Shown here: in pieces, positions 16,881 through 28,746 of the stretch
How the letters are laid out: each line of letters begins with the position of its first letter
How positions within the stretch are numbered: position 1 is the first letter of the stretch
Assembly (NCBI RefSeq): GCF_015352985.1
Contig: NZ_JACYXF010000044.1
Span: 1-50,922, forward strand
Direction: 5' to 3'
DNA: 50,922 nt
Source: Noviherbaspirillum malthae
Lineage (GTDB): Bacteria; Pseudomonadota; Gammaproteobacteria; Burkholderiales; Burkholderiaceae_D
Position numbers and translations under genes: made by a program
Notes under the pieces: generated by a model
Seen by the model: the letters and a program-made list of their open reading frames with translations, nothing else
Databases searched by the model: none
Told to the model about the DNA's origin: nothing

Positions 16881-18596
16881 ATGGCCGCCACGCCTGTTTT
16901 TACTCCCGGTTCGACCGCCAAGCCGCCCCTCGCTCCCCGCCCCGCCGCAACCCTGATCCTCGTACGCGACGGTGAGCAAGGCCTGGAAGTCTTTCTGCTG
17001 CAGCGCACGCATCAGGCGGCCTTTGTGCCGGGCGGTTATGTGTTTCCCGGCGGAGCCGTCGATGCTGCCGACAGCGATCCGTTCTTTGCATCCGGTCTCC
17101 TCGACGACGCGGAAGCCAGCCGCAGGCTCGGCCTGCTGGCGGGAGGCCTTGCCTACTGGACCGCGGCCGTGCGCGAATGCTATGAGGAAGCCGGTATCTT
17201 GCTGGCCAGCGATGGGCAGGGCCGTCAGATAGAAGCGAGCGCGCCTTCGCTGTGCGGAGCGCTCGAGGAAGCGCGAATCAAGGTTGCAGCCGGCGAACTG
17301 GCCTTTGCCGATCTGTGCCGGAGCGTGGGTGCACGGCCGGCCTTTGAAGAGCTCGTCTACTTTGCCCACTGGATCACGCCGGTCGGTGCGCCGCGCCGTT
17401 TCGATACGCGTTTCTTCATCGGCGTGGCACCGGCCAATCAGTGCGGCTCGCATGATAACGGCGAGACGATCGCCAGCATGTGGCTGCGTCCCGAAGACGC
17501 GCTCGCGCGCCACCGCGCCGGCGAAGTCGAGATGATGTTTGCCACCGTGCGCACGCTGCAAACGCTGGCGCGTTTCGACAGCACCTCCGCATTGATGGAC
17601 TTCGCGCGGGCGCAGACGAGCGTGCCGACGCACCAGCCCAGGGTCTCCACCGGCAGCAAGGGACGCCGGGTTCTGATCCAGGGCGACGCTGCCTATGCCG
17701 AAGTCGGCAAGCTCGACCCGGAAGGCAAGGGGCATGCCGCAAGCGATATCACCCCGGGCGAAGTCACCGTGCTGTCGCGCTACCTGCGCAGGGTGACCGC
17801 GCCCAACCCCGGTTTCATGACCGGCCCCGGCACCAACAGCTACTTGGTTGGCGAAGGAGAGGAACTCGCGCTGATCGACCCCGGCCCGGCCGATGCAGAG
17901 CATGTTGCCGCGCTGCTGCGCCATGCCGGCGGCCGCATCCGCTGGATACTGACCACGCATACCCATATCGACCATTCGCCTGCCGCCGCGCTCGTCAAGG
18001 CGGAAACCGGTGCCCAGCTGCTTGGGATGCCTGCGCCTGCGCACGGCAATCAGGATTCGTCCTTCATGCCCGACGTCGTCCCGCAGGACGGCATGCGGAT
18101 CCATGTCGGCGATTGCACCCTGCGCGTCATACACACGCCTGGCCATGCTTCCAACCATCTCTGCTATCTCCTGGAAGAAGACCGGATCCTGCTGACCGGC
18201 GACCATGTCATGCAAGGCTCGACCGTCGTCATCAATCCGCCCGACGGAAACATGCATGCCTACTTGGCTTCATTGCAGGGACTGAAGTCGCTTGACGCCG
18301 AATATTTCGCTCCGGGCCATGGCTTCCTCATGGCGAATCCGCATGCGGTCATCGACCGCATCGTTGCGCACAGAATGGCGCGGGAAGAGAAAATCGTGAA
18401 AGCGCTGGCCGGACTGCAGGAGGCGAATCTCGAGCAGCTGCTTGCCCTCGCCTATGATGACGTGCCGCCGCAGCGGCATGCGATGGCAGCGCGTTCGCTG
18501 CTGGCCCATCTGGAAAAGTTGCAGGCGGACGGACGCGCCGTGCTGTCTGGCGTGCTTTGGCGCCCTTCCGGAAATGGCTCGGCGCCGCAGGCTTGA
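16881..18596 (+). CDS. Nudix / metallo-beta-lactamase fold fusion hydrolase
   Basis: This 571-residue protein joins two hydrolase folds. The Nudix-like front (about 20-230) has GGYVFPGGAVD and, after an insert, the helix AAVRECYEEAGILL with the REUxEE pattern. The second half (about 295-520) is a metallo-beta-lactamase fold with the zinc motif THTHIDH near residue 360, HTPGHASNH near 417, LLTGDHV near 442 and APGHGF near 478. The C-terminal winged-helix-like end resembles LACTB2/RNase-Z-like relatives. Comparable fusions occur in betaproteobacteria, but the substrate is unknown; a nucleotide-CoA or RNA-end product is a guess. It stands alone on the plus strand. Confidence 0.85.
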   Translation: MAATPVFTPGSTAKPPLAPRPAATLILVRDGEQGLEVFLLQRTHQAAFVPGGYVFPGGAVDAADSDPFFASGLLDDAEASRRLGLLAGGLAYWTAAVRECYEEAGILLASDGQGRQIEASAPSLCGALEEARIKVAAGELAFADLCRSVGARPAFEELVYFAHWITPVGAPRRFDTRFFIGVAPANQCGSHDNGETIASMWLRPEDALARHRAGEVEMMFATVRTLQTLARFDSTSALMDFARAQTSVPTHQPRVSTGSKGRRVLIQGDAAYAEVGKLDPEGKGHAASDITPGEVTVLSRYLRRVTAPNPGFMTGPGTNSYLVGEGEELALIDPGPADAEHVAALLRHAGGRIRWILTTHTHIDHSPAAALVKAETGAQLLGMPAPAHGNQDSSFMPDVVPQDGMRIHVGDCTLRVIHTPGHASNHLCYLLEEDRILLTGDHVMQGSTVVINPPDGNMHAYLASLQGLKSLDAEYFAPGHGFLMANPHAVIDRIVAHRMAREEKIVKALAGLQEANLEQLLALAYDDVPPQRHAMAARSLLAHLEKLQADGRAVLSGVLWRPSGNGSAPQA

Positions 18597-18621
18597 AGCT
18601 ACAGATGTGATGCTCGCCATG

Positions 18622-18663
18622 CCGGCTGCGTCAGAAAGCGTTATTGACTTCTGACGCAGCCGG
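18622..18663. terminator. Perfect 15-bp inverted repeat between convergent genes
   Basis: CCGGCTGCGTCAGAA (18622-18636) pairs perfectly with its complement at 18649-18663 around a 12-nt loop. It lies between the convergent fusion hydrolase and a small membrane-protein gene, 26 bp and 17 bp from their stops. No T-run follows on either strand, so Rho-independent stopping would be weak. A shared transcript-end structure is likeliest. Confidence 0.6.
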
Positions 18664-18679
18664 ATGAATCCGGAAGTCT

Positions 18680-18958
18680 TCAGTACGAGTCGTAAACCGA
18701 TTGCCTGCGCTCGAACAGCGGACGCTGGCGGGAAAGATCGATCGCGCGGCGCTGGGGGAAACGCCCGGCCAGGAAGAAATGCATGGGGTTGCGCCTGTCA
18801 ACTCCATGGTCGGAGTAGCGTCTTCCTTTCTGCTGCGTACGGCCCATCGACAGCCACGCCACGGCGGCCAATCCGCCTGCCAGGCCGATCAGCAATCCCT
18901 TGTTGCCGAGCAGACGTGTCGTTCGTCCCGTCGTCGGCACCTTCTTGTTCAATTCCAT
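18680..18958 (-). CDS. Small membrane protein of unknown function
   Basis: This 92-residue protein has a polar front, one hydrophobic segment (about 21-38, GLLIGLAGGLAAVAWLSM) and a strongly basic, Arg-rich C-terminal half. It is probably an inner-membrane protein with a charged cytosolic tail. The start is supported by CAGGAGG 6 nt before the ATG. No family is recognised. Such proteins are common in Burkholderiales genomes as unnamed short genes. Confidence 0.6.
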   Translation of the reverse strand: MELNKKVPTTGRTTRLLGNKGLLIGLAGGLAAVAWLSMGRTQQKGRRYSDHGVDRRNPMHFFLAGRFPQRRAIDLSRQRPLFERRQSVYDSY

Positions 18959-19209
18959 TGCAACGCCTCCTGTATCCTGTCTTCTGCTGCATACATTGTC
19001 AAAAACCGTGTTGCCTGATATCCAATAGGACTATGCGTCCTGCAGGTTTGTTCTTGCCTGCCGAAACCGCTCAAATGCAGGCACTTCCATTGTCGCAAGC
19101 CTTCCTGTTTGGCCTTCGAGAAATCTCAAGTTCCCTGATGCATTTCCGGAAGCGAACGCGGAACCGCGCAGCCTGTGCGAACTCTGTCCAGATAACAGGC
19201 CTTCACCCA

Positions 19210-19503
19210 ATGAACTCGACCATGGAAAAATTCTTGATTCGAAACGAATTCGGGCAGGCGCAGGAATTGATCGGCGAAGAAATCGTGGTGCCGGATTTCG
19301 AGGAACTGCAATTCATCCTGCATGCCTGGCTGTATGACAAGCAAGGCGGATGGGCCATCACCGAACGTTCTTCCGGAAAGCGCATCACCAGCGGCCCCCA
19401 GGGAACCGAGCACACCGCGCGCGAGCAGCTGGAGCGCCAGCTGCGCCTGCACGGCAAGGATGCGCTGATGCGCGTACTGGGCGCGGGAAGGCTGTCGAGC
19501 TGA
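19210..19503 (+). CDS. Small soluble protein of unknown function
   Basis: This 97-residue protein has a mixed alpha/beta pattern (EEIVVPDFEELQFILHAWLYDKQGG is the centre, quoted here only as VPDFEELQFILHAWLY). It has no signal peptide, membrane segment or recognised motif. ATG 19210 or 19222 could start it; neither has a strong ribosome binding site. The longer frame to 18664 is unsupported. The gene is convergent with the 182-residue gene at 19543. Confidence 0.5.
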   Translation: MNSTMEKFLIRNEFGQAQELIGEEIVVPDFEELQFILHAWLYDKQGGWAITERSSGKRITSGPQGTEHTAREQLERQLRLHGKDALMRVLGAGRLSS

Positions 19504-19542
19504 AGAGCCGGCCGCGCCTGGTGGCCGCCATCACTTCTCGTC

Positions 19543-20091
19543 CTACGCTCCGTGCTCAGGCTGCAAGACCTCGAAGATGCCTGCATCGCTGATGGCCTGC
19601 TTCACGTCGGCATACCGGTTCTGGTAGATGCTGACCTGCGCATCGTACTCTTCCCTCCCGATATGATTGCCGTGCTGATAGGCAATGATTTCGTTGAGCT
19701 TGTCGCTCAGGGGCACCGACAGCCATAACCTGCGTACGGCCTTGATCTCCCGGCTGCGCCGGTCGATAAGGCTCACGCACAGCATGTAACGGCTGTCCTT
19801 GGTCAAGGCCTCGGGTACGGGACGCGTTTCCGGCGGATAGAGAAATACATGGAATTGCGCATCGCCGGTCATCCTGTCGCCGATCTGCCATGGCACCACC
19901 GCGATGTCCTGGACTTGCATCACGCCGATGCGAACGTCATCCTCGCTCACGGCGCGCACCAGCTCGTCGGGCACATCCGCAAAAAACAATCGCAGTTCGG
20001 GGCCCGACTTGGAAAACTCGAAGACGGCCGAATCGCTGTCGAGCAAGGTACCGCCATAGGTCTTGCCGACTTCCAGTACTTCTGGGGTCAT
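19543..20091 (-). CDS. Soluble protein of unknown function, 182 residues
   Basis: No family is recognised. The sequence shows a beta-rich N-terminal two-thirds (VGKTYGGTLLDSDSAVFEF; FHVFLYPPETRPVPEAL) and a helical C-terminus (LNEIIAYQHGNHIGREEYDAQ). No signal peptide or membrane helix is present. AGGAGA lies 5 nt before the chosen ATG at 20091; the frame runs open to 20130. A strong inverted repeat (20116-20152) sits just upstream in the leader. It is the last of three same-strand genes (20534, 20186, 19543) with gaps of about 100 bp. Confidence 0.6.
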   Translation of the reverse strand: MTPEVLEVGKTYGGTLLDSDSAVFEFSKSGPELRLFFADVPDELVRAVSEDDVRIGVMQVQDIAVVPWQIGDRMTGDAQFHVFLYPPETRPVPEALTKDSRYMLCVSLIDRRSREIKAVRRLWLSVPLSDKLNEIIAYQHGNHIGREEYDAQVSIYQNRYADVKQAISDAGIFEVLQPEHGA

Positions 20092-20115
20092 ACGCTCTCC
20101 TGTTGCATGGGCGGG

Positions 20116-20152
20116 ACCGCGGGCGCGCATGACATGCTTGCGCGCCCGCGGT
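20116..20152 (-). promoter_or_regulatory. Strong 13-bp hairpin in the leader of the 19543 gene
   Basis: ACCGCGGGCGCGC (20116-20128) pairs perfectly with GCGCGCCCGCGGT (20140-20152), leaving an 11-nt loop. On the gene's strand it starts about 60 bp before the ATG. A run of five T precedes rather than follows the stem, so it is not a standard terminator for the upstream gene. It may be an attenuator, a 3' end for the previous gene, or an RNA-stability element. Confidence 0.4.
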
Positions 20153-20185
20153 AAAAACTACCGATGGGAAGGGGGAAAATGACGC

Positions 20186-20413
20186 TCAGCTGTTGAGCGC
20201 GCCGGGACTGACGCTCACGCTCAGATCACCGGCCCTGCCGTTCTGCCGCGAGTAGAGCCATGCCGCATAATCCTTGATCACCGACATGCGGTCGTCGTCA
20301 TTCATGTCCCTCCATGCGGTCCCGTGGTGGTGATGCGCGATCACTTCGTCGAGTGAGAATTCGACGGAGCTTTCCTGGCCATCATCATTGATTGCCGCCT
20401 TGATCCGACTCAT
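20186..20413 (-). CDS. Small acidic His-containing protein of unknown function
   Basis: This 75-residue protein is acidic with a run of four histidines (VIAHHHHGTAW) and no signal or membrane segment. The ATG at 20413 is supported by AGGAAAGGAG just upstream; the frame is open to 20533 without a site. The end VSVSPGALNS looks flexible. It might bind metal through the histidines, which is inference only. It lies 121 bp behind the DTW-domain gene on the same strand and could share its transcript. Confidence 0.55.
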   Translation of the reverse strand: MSRIKAAINDDGQESSVEFSLDEVIAHHHHGTAWRDMNDDDRMSVIKDYAAWLYSRQNGRAGDLSVSVSPGALNS

Positions 20414-20533
20414 GTCCGCTCCTTTCCTGGAATGTCTTGTTGGGAAAGAACGAGAAGCGAAAGCCGTGCCTGCATGCGGAAAGACAGGCGGGATAAGCAG
20501 CGATGCATGGCCGATGTGCAGCGTGCGCTCCAC

Positions 20534-21196
20534 TCAGCGGCTTGCAGAAGGCATGCGGGCCAACTGTTCGTCGACGAAGCCGTCGAACGCCTGCAGCAGC
20601 GGCAGGTATTTTGATTCGTCATTTTCAAGCTGCATCAATGCCTGGCAAACGGCTTCCAGCGTGGAAAGCTGATCGGGCGCATGCGCCTTCCGGATGCGGT
20701 AGCGCGACGGACTGACCTCCTGCAAGGACATCCTTGGCAATGTCTGCAGCATGGGATTGAGGAACAGCTGCTTGCGGCTCTTGCGCCAGGTGCCGTCCAG
20801 CACCACCAGGCGCAGGCGGGCCGGATCGGTTGGAATGCCGGCAGGACGGTCTCGTTCGGACGACGGCGCGGTTCCGGGGGCGTCCGGGTAGAGCAATACC
20901 GGAGAAATGCATTCCCTCCCGGTTTCGAGGGGCGCATGCAGTAGGCGCTGCAGCGCTTCGGACTCGAATTTCTCTCCCGCCACCAGGCGGCTGCCTTTCA
21001 GGCTCAGATGCAGCAGCATCGCGCTGCCCTTCGCCTCGCGGCTTTCCATCGGATGCTGGAGGATCAGCACTTGGGGAACCGGTTCGACCGGCGTGATCCA
21101 GCGGCAGATGCAGGCGGACTGCGGACGCCGGCAGCGCTCGCACAAGATGCGGCGGGGCCTGTCGGAGATGAAATGAAGGGGATCGGTCGGCGTCAT
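20534..21196 (-). CDS. DTW-domain tRNA-uridine aminocarboxypropyltransferase
   Basis: This 220-residue protein has the marks of the DTW/TapT family, which transfers the 3-amino-3-carboxypropyl group of SAM to a uridine of tRNA (acp3U). It carries the zinc-type CERCRRPQSACICRW front, LILQHPMESREAKGSA, and the signature VVLDGTWRKSRKQL. E. coli TapT (YfiP) is of similar length and modifies U47. Whether this one acts on U47 or another position cannot be told. It is first of three leftward genes; the ATG at 21196 precedes MTPTDPLHF. Confidence 0.88.
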   Translation of the reverse strand: MTPTDPLHFISDRPRRILCERCRRPQSACICRWITPVEPVPQVLILQHPMESREAKGSAMLLHLSLKGSRLVAGEKFESEALQRLLHAPLETGRECISPVLLYPDAPGTAPSSERDRPAGIPTDPARLRLVVLDGTWRKSRKQLFLNPMLQTLPRMSLQEVSPSRYRIRKAHAPDQLSTLEAVCQALMQLENDESKYLPLLQAFDGFVDEQLARMPSASR

Positions 21197-21446
21197 GCAA
21201 AATGGACTGAGTGGATGCTGCTGCGACGAAAAACGCGACGACTATACCATCCGAGCACATTCGAACGGCAGGCCCTCGAGCCGGCCCCGTCAATCAAGGC
21301 GAACGTTTCCTGCCACTGTACCGGAAAACCGCCCGGGCCAGAGGATGCAACTATTTGCCAAAGTGTATTGGCCTCATGCCGGAAAGCACCGTTAAGCTGA
21401 TGTGTATCCCTGCCGCTTTCTTACACCCTTACACGACTGGCCCCAC

Positions 21447-22640
21447 ATGGAAACCCTGCAAGCACCGAACGTCTCTTCCCTCGATCACCTGCTGCCGCAA
21501 GAGCCCTTGCTGATGATGGGCGCGGGCCCGGTTCCCATTCCGCACAAGGTTGCCTACGCCAACTCGATCGTCATCAATCATCTTGGTGAAACCATGAACA
21601 AGGTGATCGAACAGGTAAAGGAAATGGGCGCCTACGTGTTCCAGACTTCATCGCGCCATGTGCTCGGCGTCGCCGGTCCGGGTTCCGCGGCAATGGAAAT
21701 GGCGATCGTCAATCTGGTCGAACCGGGCAGCAAGGTGCTCGCGGTATGCAACGGCTACTTCAGCCGCCGCATGGCCGACATGGCGGCCCGCGTCGGCGGC
21801 GAAGTGGTCACGCTGGAAGTGGAATCGAACCGGGCCGCCGACCCGGACGAAGTCGAGCGCTATCTGAAGCAGGGCGATTTCCGCACGCTCACCATTGTGC
21901 AGGGCGAAACGTCGAACACCGTGTTCAACCGCCATCTCGAATCGATTTCCCGCCTGGCGCACCGCTACGGATGCATGGTGATCGTCGATGCGGTCTGCAC
22001 GCTGAGCACCATGCCGCTGGAAATGGACAGGTGGAAGATCGATGCGGTCATCACCGGCGGGCAGAAAGGCCTGTCGTCGATTCCCGGCGTGTCGCTGCTG
22101 GCGTTTTCCGAAAATGCGTGGAGCCGCATCTCCGCACGCAGGCATACCCTGTCCCACTGGTGCCTGGATGCCCTGCTGGCCGACAAGTTCTGGAACCAGA
22201 AGTCCTATCACTATACGGCCCCGGTGTCGGGCATCCTCGCGCTGCATGAAGCCCTGCGCCTGGTTTGCGAAGAAACCCTGCCGCGCCGCTTCGAGCGGCA
22301 TGCGCTGTGTTCGCTGGCGCTGCAGCGTGGCATTGAAGCCATGGGACTGGAGCTGCCGGTACCTGCCGACGTCAGGCTCAATTCGGTGGTCGGGATCACC
22401 GTGCCGGACGGCGTGTCGGGGGATGCGGTGCGGACTCACATGTCGCGCGTGCACAAGGTCGAAATTTCCGGCTCCTTCGGCGCCAACATCGTGCGCATCG
22501 GCCAGATGGGCGAGCAGAGCCGCGCGCACAATCTCTTCCGTACCCTGCACGCGCTGGGCACGAGCATGCAGTATGCCGGCGCCGCGGTCGATCTGCCGTC
22601 GGGCATTGCCGAGCTTGAAAAGGGCTTGTCGGGAAGCTGA
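21447..22640 (+). CDS. PLP aminotransferase, alanine-glyoxylate/serine-pyruvate type
   Basis: This class V aminotransferase has 397 residues, about the family norm. The PLP lysine is in ITGGQKGLSSIPG, the cofactor Asp/Val motif is MVIVDAVCTLST, and the family N-terminal GAGPVPIPHKV and SRHVLGVAGPGSAAMEMAI blocks are present. Relatives use alanine, serine or aminoethylphosphonate as amino donor with glyoxylate or pyruvate as acceptor; the donor cannot be fixed here. The ATG at 21447 is chosen because upstream residues to 21402 are not family-like. It stands alone, tail to tail with the hybrid kinase gene. Confidence 0.85.
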   Translation: METLQAPNVSSLDHLLPQEPLLMMGAGPVPIPHKVAYANSIVINHLGETMNKVIEQVKEMGAYVFQTSSRHVLGVAGPGSAAMEMAIVNLVEPGSKVLAVCNGYFSRRMADMAARVGGEVVTLEVESNRAADPDEVERYLKQGDFRTLTIVQGETSNTVFNRHLESISRLAHRYGCMVIVDAVCTLSTMPLEMDRWKIDAVITGGQKGLSSIPGVSLLAFSENAWSRISARRHTLSHWCLDALLADKFWNQKSYHYTAPVSGILALHEALRLVCEETLPRRFERHALCSLALQRGIEAMGLELPVPADVRLNSVVGITVPDGVSGDAVRTHMSRVHKVEISGSFGANIVRIGQMGEQSRAHNLFRTLHALGTSMQYAGAAVDLPSGIAELEKGLSGS

Positions 22641-22696
22641 CCGCACGGCCTTGCCAGGGAGATGCAGGTCAATGTCTATTGACCATTGATCTACTT

Positions 22697-25573
<2,877 letters not shown>

Positions 25574-25576
25574 GCA

Positions 25577-26797
25577 TCACTTCTTTATCGGAACAAGCAC
25601 GCCGTCTTCCCGGAAGCGGGCCATCAGCAATTCATCGGGACCGAGCGCCTCATGCCGCGTCGCCGTGAACGGAGGCTTGTAATGCTTGACCAGCCCGCGA
25701 TATTCGCGCACCTTTTCCAGCGCATCGCGCACGGCCGGCCGGTCGGTGGTGCCCGCAAGAGCAATCGCACGCGCCAGGATGTGCATCATGTCATAAGCAT
25801 GCGCTACCCCTACCGGCGCCTGTATGTCTTCTATCCTGCGGATGTCCGAAATGGTCGACAGCGTGCGCATGAATTTCTCCAGCGGCTGCTTCGCAGCATT
25901 GAAAAAACTGAAGGTCTGGATGACGCTGAAGTCCACTTGGTGCAAGGCAGGCCCGGCCTGCTTGACGAACTCGCCGCCGGTGATGCCCCAGTGGCTGAGA
26001 ATGGGAATGCGCTTTTCCTTCGGCAACGCCGCCACTTCCTTGACCAGCACTGCCGCTTCGTCGTCGTTTGCCACCAGCAGCACCGCATCGGCGCCGGCAT
26101 CAAGCAGCTTGAGGTACTTGTCGACCAGCGTGGTGTCGCGCCAGTTGTACCAGGTGGTACGCACGATGCTGATATCGCTCGCAGTATCGGCGAATTTCTC
26201 CGCCGCCGCGAGGTTGCTCCTGCCCCAGGAAGTATTGGTCAGCAGCAGGCCGACCTTCTTGAGCTTGCGCTGCCGCGCATTTTTCAGCATCGTCGGCATC
26301 GCCAGGCTGTCGCGCAGCGAAAGACGATAGATGAAGTTCGGATTCATGCCGTTGTCGACGATGATATCGGCCGAGGACCAGACCGCCAGGAAAAGCAGCT
26401 TGGTTTCCTTCAGCTTGGGCAGCTGCTCGATGATGACGGGGCTGAAGCGTCCTCCGAATACCGCAACCACGTTCGGCATGGCTGCGAACTCCTGGATGTT
26501 GCGAATGCCGCGCGCCGGCATGGAGCGGTGATCGCGGGTGATGACTTCAATCGGCCTGCCGCCGAGCAGGCCGCCGGCTGCATTGATTTCAGTTGCGGCG
26601 GCGCGCACGCCCAGTTCCACCGCCTGTGCCGAAGTACTGTTGGCCAAGCCGAACTCGCCGTCGATGCCGACGACGATGGACGCCTTGCCGGCCGTGTCGG
26701 CAGCGCCCGAAGCGAACGGCGAAAGCAGCCCCGAAAGAAGTCCGAGCGCAAGCAGCTGCCTGCGCTTGGAAACGGGTTGCAAACGAGAATAGTGCAT
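25577..26797 (-). CDS. Periplasmic ABC-type substrate-binding protein (type I fold)
   Basis: This 406-residue protein has a signal peptide with a twin-arginine-like start (SKRRQLLALGLLSGLL) cleaved near ASGAAD, then the Leu/Ile/Val-type periplasmic fold (IVVGIDGEFGLANSTSAQA, VVAVFGGRFSPV, ADAVLLVANDDEAAVLVKE). The family normally delivers ligands to ABC permeases, but no permease or ATPase gene is near. Instead it precedes the hybrid histidine kinase by 3 bp. A sensory role, presenting a ligand to the kinase like LuxP to LuxQ or TorT to TorS, is likely. CTGGAG lies 5 nt before ATG 26797. The ligand is unknown. Confidence 0.88.
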   Translation of the reverse strand: MHYSRLQPVSKRRQLLALGLLSGLLSPFASGAADTAGKASIVVGIDGEFGLANSTSAQAVELGVRAAATEINAAGGLLGGRPIEVITRDHRSMPARGIRNIQEFAAMPNVVAVFGGRFSPVIIEQLPKLKETKLLFLAVWSSADIIVDNGMNPNFIYRLSLRDSLAMPTMLKNARQRKLKKVGLLLTNTSWGRSNLAAAEKFADTASDISIVRTTWYNWRDTTLVDKYLKLLDAGADAVLLVANDDEAAVLVKEVAALPKEKRIPILSHWGITGGEFVKQAGPALHQVDFSVIQTFSFFNAAKQPLEKFMRTLSTISDIRRIEDIQAPVGVAHAYDMMHILARAIALAGTTDRPAVRDALEKVREYRGLVKHYKPPFTATRHEALGPDELLMARFREDGVLVPIKK

Positions 26798-26883
26798 GTC
26801 AGCTCCAGATTTGCTTATGAACTGCGTAGCAGCAGCGTATATTGACACGATTCGCGTTACCGAGTGCCTTGCAATAACTTCAA

Positions 26884-28515
26884 TCAGAGGTGCGGCCAGG
26901 GCAGCTTCACGCCATCCCAGAAATCGCACTGCGCATCCTGCGCGCCGTTCTTCAGCGACAGCGCCGGCGCAATGTCGAGATAGGCATCCTGTGCCTTTGT
27001 GTACGGCTTCCAGGCAACGCCGTCCGCGCTTCCCGGGATACCGTTCCTGGCCATCGAGGTCCAGTAGGCAATCATGGCATTCTGCACTTTCAGGTCATCC
27101 GGCGTCGGCCGATAGCTGCCCTGCCATGGAAACAGGAATGCATGCTCGATGGTGTGCACCGCGCCGAGCGCCTTCTGCTGCGCATCGTTCTGCAGCGTGT
27201 GCGTGAACAGGTAGCGGTACACCGGCGGGTTGCCGGCCTCGGTGAGCGTGCGTGCGACACGGCGGCTCTGGCAGGTGAACAAGGCATCCGTGGTCAGCCT
27301 GACAAAGGCGGCGCGCGGCGTCGGGTATGCCTGGAGCGGATAGCGTGCCGCGACAGCGTCGACATTGCCTTTGCCGAAGACCTTTTCGATGCCTGCCGCA
27401 TAGCTTGATGCATCGGTTACGGGGCCGACGGCATTGACGAACAACATTGTTTCTTCGCTCGAATTGCCGATGATGACAGGCATAGCCGCATGGCCGCGCT
27501 CGCGAATGATGTCGATGGGCTGACGCGGAAAGACAAAGCCGTCCACATTCGGACCGTAGAGGCGCGGCAATACGCCGAAGGTGCCCGGCAGCGCCTGCAC
27601 GATGTCCTTCGCGCTCTTGCCGCGCAGGCAGGCGGCGACATCGCTTGCTTTGTTTCCGGCTTTGTCGCAGCCGGTCAGCTGCGCGATTCGCTGGCCGGTG
27701 CCCTGCTCGGCGTCAGCCAGGGTCTGCATCTCGCAGCCTGTAGGCACGCTGCTCTGCAGCGAGGCGCCATGGAACAGGCCGCGGGCCTGCGGCGACGTCA
27801 TCAGCGCGCACAGGTTGCCGCCGCCGGCCGAGGTGCCGAAGAGAAAGATACGCCTGGGATCGCCTCCGAAGGCCGCAATGTTCTGCCGCAGCCACTTGAG
27901 CATGGCAATGTGATCAAGGCTGCCATAATTGCCGGATACCTTTTCGCTGCGTTCCGCGTCCAGCGCCGGATGCGCGAGATAGCCGAGCGCGCCAAGGCGA
28001 GCATTGAAGCTCACATACACTACACCTTCGGGGACGAGTTTCTCGCCGTTGTAATTGACGCCGCCGAAGCCTGACGAACCCTGGCCCGAGAATGCGTGAT
28101 TGCCGCCGCCTGTCAGAAAGACCATGACGGGCAGCGATCCGGCTGCGGCCTGCCTGGGTTTCCAGATGTTCAAGCTCAGGCAATCCTCGTCGCCGATCAC
28201 CTCCTTGCCGTCGATCTGGGGACATACCGGTCCGAACGCGGACGCATCCCGTACTCCCTGCCAGGCAGCAGGGGCAACAGGCGGATGGAAGCGCAGCTCG
28301 CCGACCGGCGGCGCAGCATAAGGAATGCCCTTGAATGTGACCAGGTCATTCTGCACTGCGCCTCGGACCGCGCCCTGTTCAGTGCAGATGGTCTCCGGGC
28401 CGGCGGTACTGCACGCCGATGCGGATGTCTTGGCTGCAGTGCTGCAGCCGGATACGGCCACGGCGGCAAGTGCCGCGAAGAACAGTTGAGGAATAAAGAA
28501 CTTATTGTTGTCCAT
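26884..28515 (-). CDS. Type-B carboxylesterase, lipoprotein-like
   Basis: This 543-residue alpha/beta hydrolase resembles carboxylesterase/para-nitrobenzyl esterases. The front has a lipoprotein-like signal (AALAAVAVSGC, Cys near 24). The type-B opening GAVRGAVQNDLVTFKGIPYA, quoted in part as FKGIPYA, is followed by EDCLSLNIWKP. The oxyanion region is FLTGGGNHAFSGQG, the nucleophile Ser is in LFGTSAGGGN (GTSAG rather than the common GESAG), a Glu is in GNSSEETMLF, and His is in GAVHTIEHAFLF. It would hydrolyse short esters outside the inner membrane. The gene ends 87 bp before the start of the binding-protein gene on the same strand. Confidence 0.9.
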   Translation of the reverse strand: MDNNKFFIPQLFFAALAAVAVSGCSTAAKTSASACSTAGPETICTEQGAVRGAVQNDLVTFKGIPYAAPPVGELRFHPPVAPAAWQGVRDASAFGPVCPQIDGKEVIGDEDCLSLNIWKPRQAAAGSLPVMVFLTGGGNHAFSGQGSSGFGGVNYNGEKLVPEGVVYVSFNARLGALGYLAHPALDAERSEKVSGNYGSLDHIAMLKWLRQNIAAFGGDPRRIFLFGTSAGGGNLCALMTSPQARGLFHGASLQSSVPTGCEMQTLADAEQGTGQRIAQLTGCDKAGNKASDVAACLRGKSAKDIVQALPGTFGVLPRLYGPNVDGFVFPRQPIDIIRERGHAAMPVIIGNSSEETMLFVNAVGPVTDASSYAAGIEKVFGKGNVDAVAARYPLQAYPTPRAAFVRLTTDALFTCQSRRVARTLTEAGNPPVYRYLFTHTLQNDAQQKALGAVHTIEHAFLFPWQGSYRPTPDDLKVQNAMIAYWTSMARNGIPGSADGVAWKPYTKAQDAYLDIAPALSLKNGAQDAQCDFWDGVKLPWPHL

Positions 28516-28746
28516 GGGTGTTGTCTCCGTTTTTATTTGTGACCATGTTGTCGGTCGACAGCATCGGTCGCTATTTTAAGACTGATTCCGTCATGATTTC
28601 AGCGCGAAAGGCTCGGAACTACAGGGCAAGATTGCATCCCGGAAAAGCACTGCAGCAACAACCGCGAACATGACGGCAACACCGCGGAAAATAAGCCGCA
28701 ATGGCGAAATGCCTCGGGAAAAATTTTTATTGCAGGCGTATGCGCA

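Noticed and set aside
16842..18257. 471-residue frame on the minus strand
   Set aside because: It lies fully antisense to the Nudix/metallo-beta-lactamase gene, whose motifs are unmistakable, and has no ribosome binding site.
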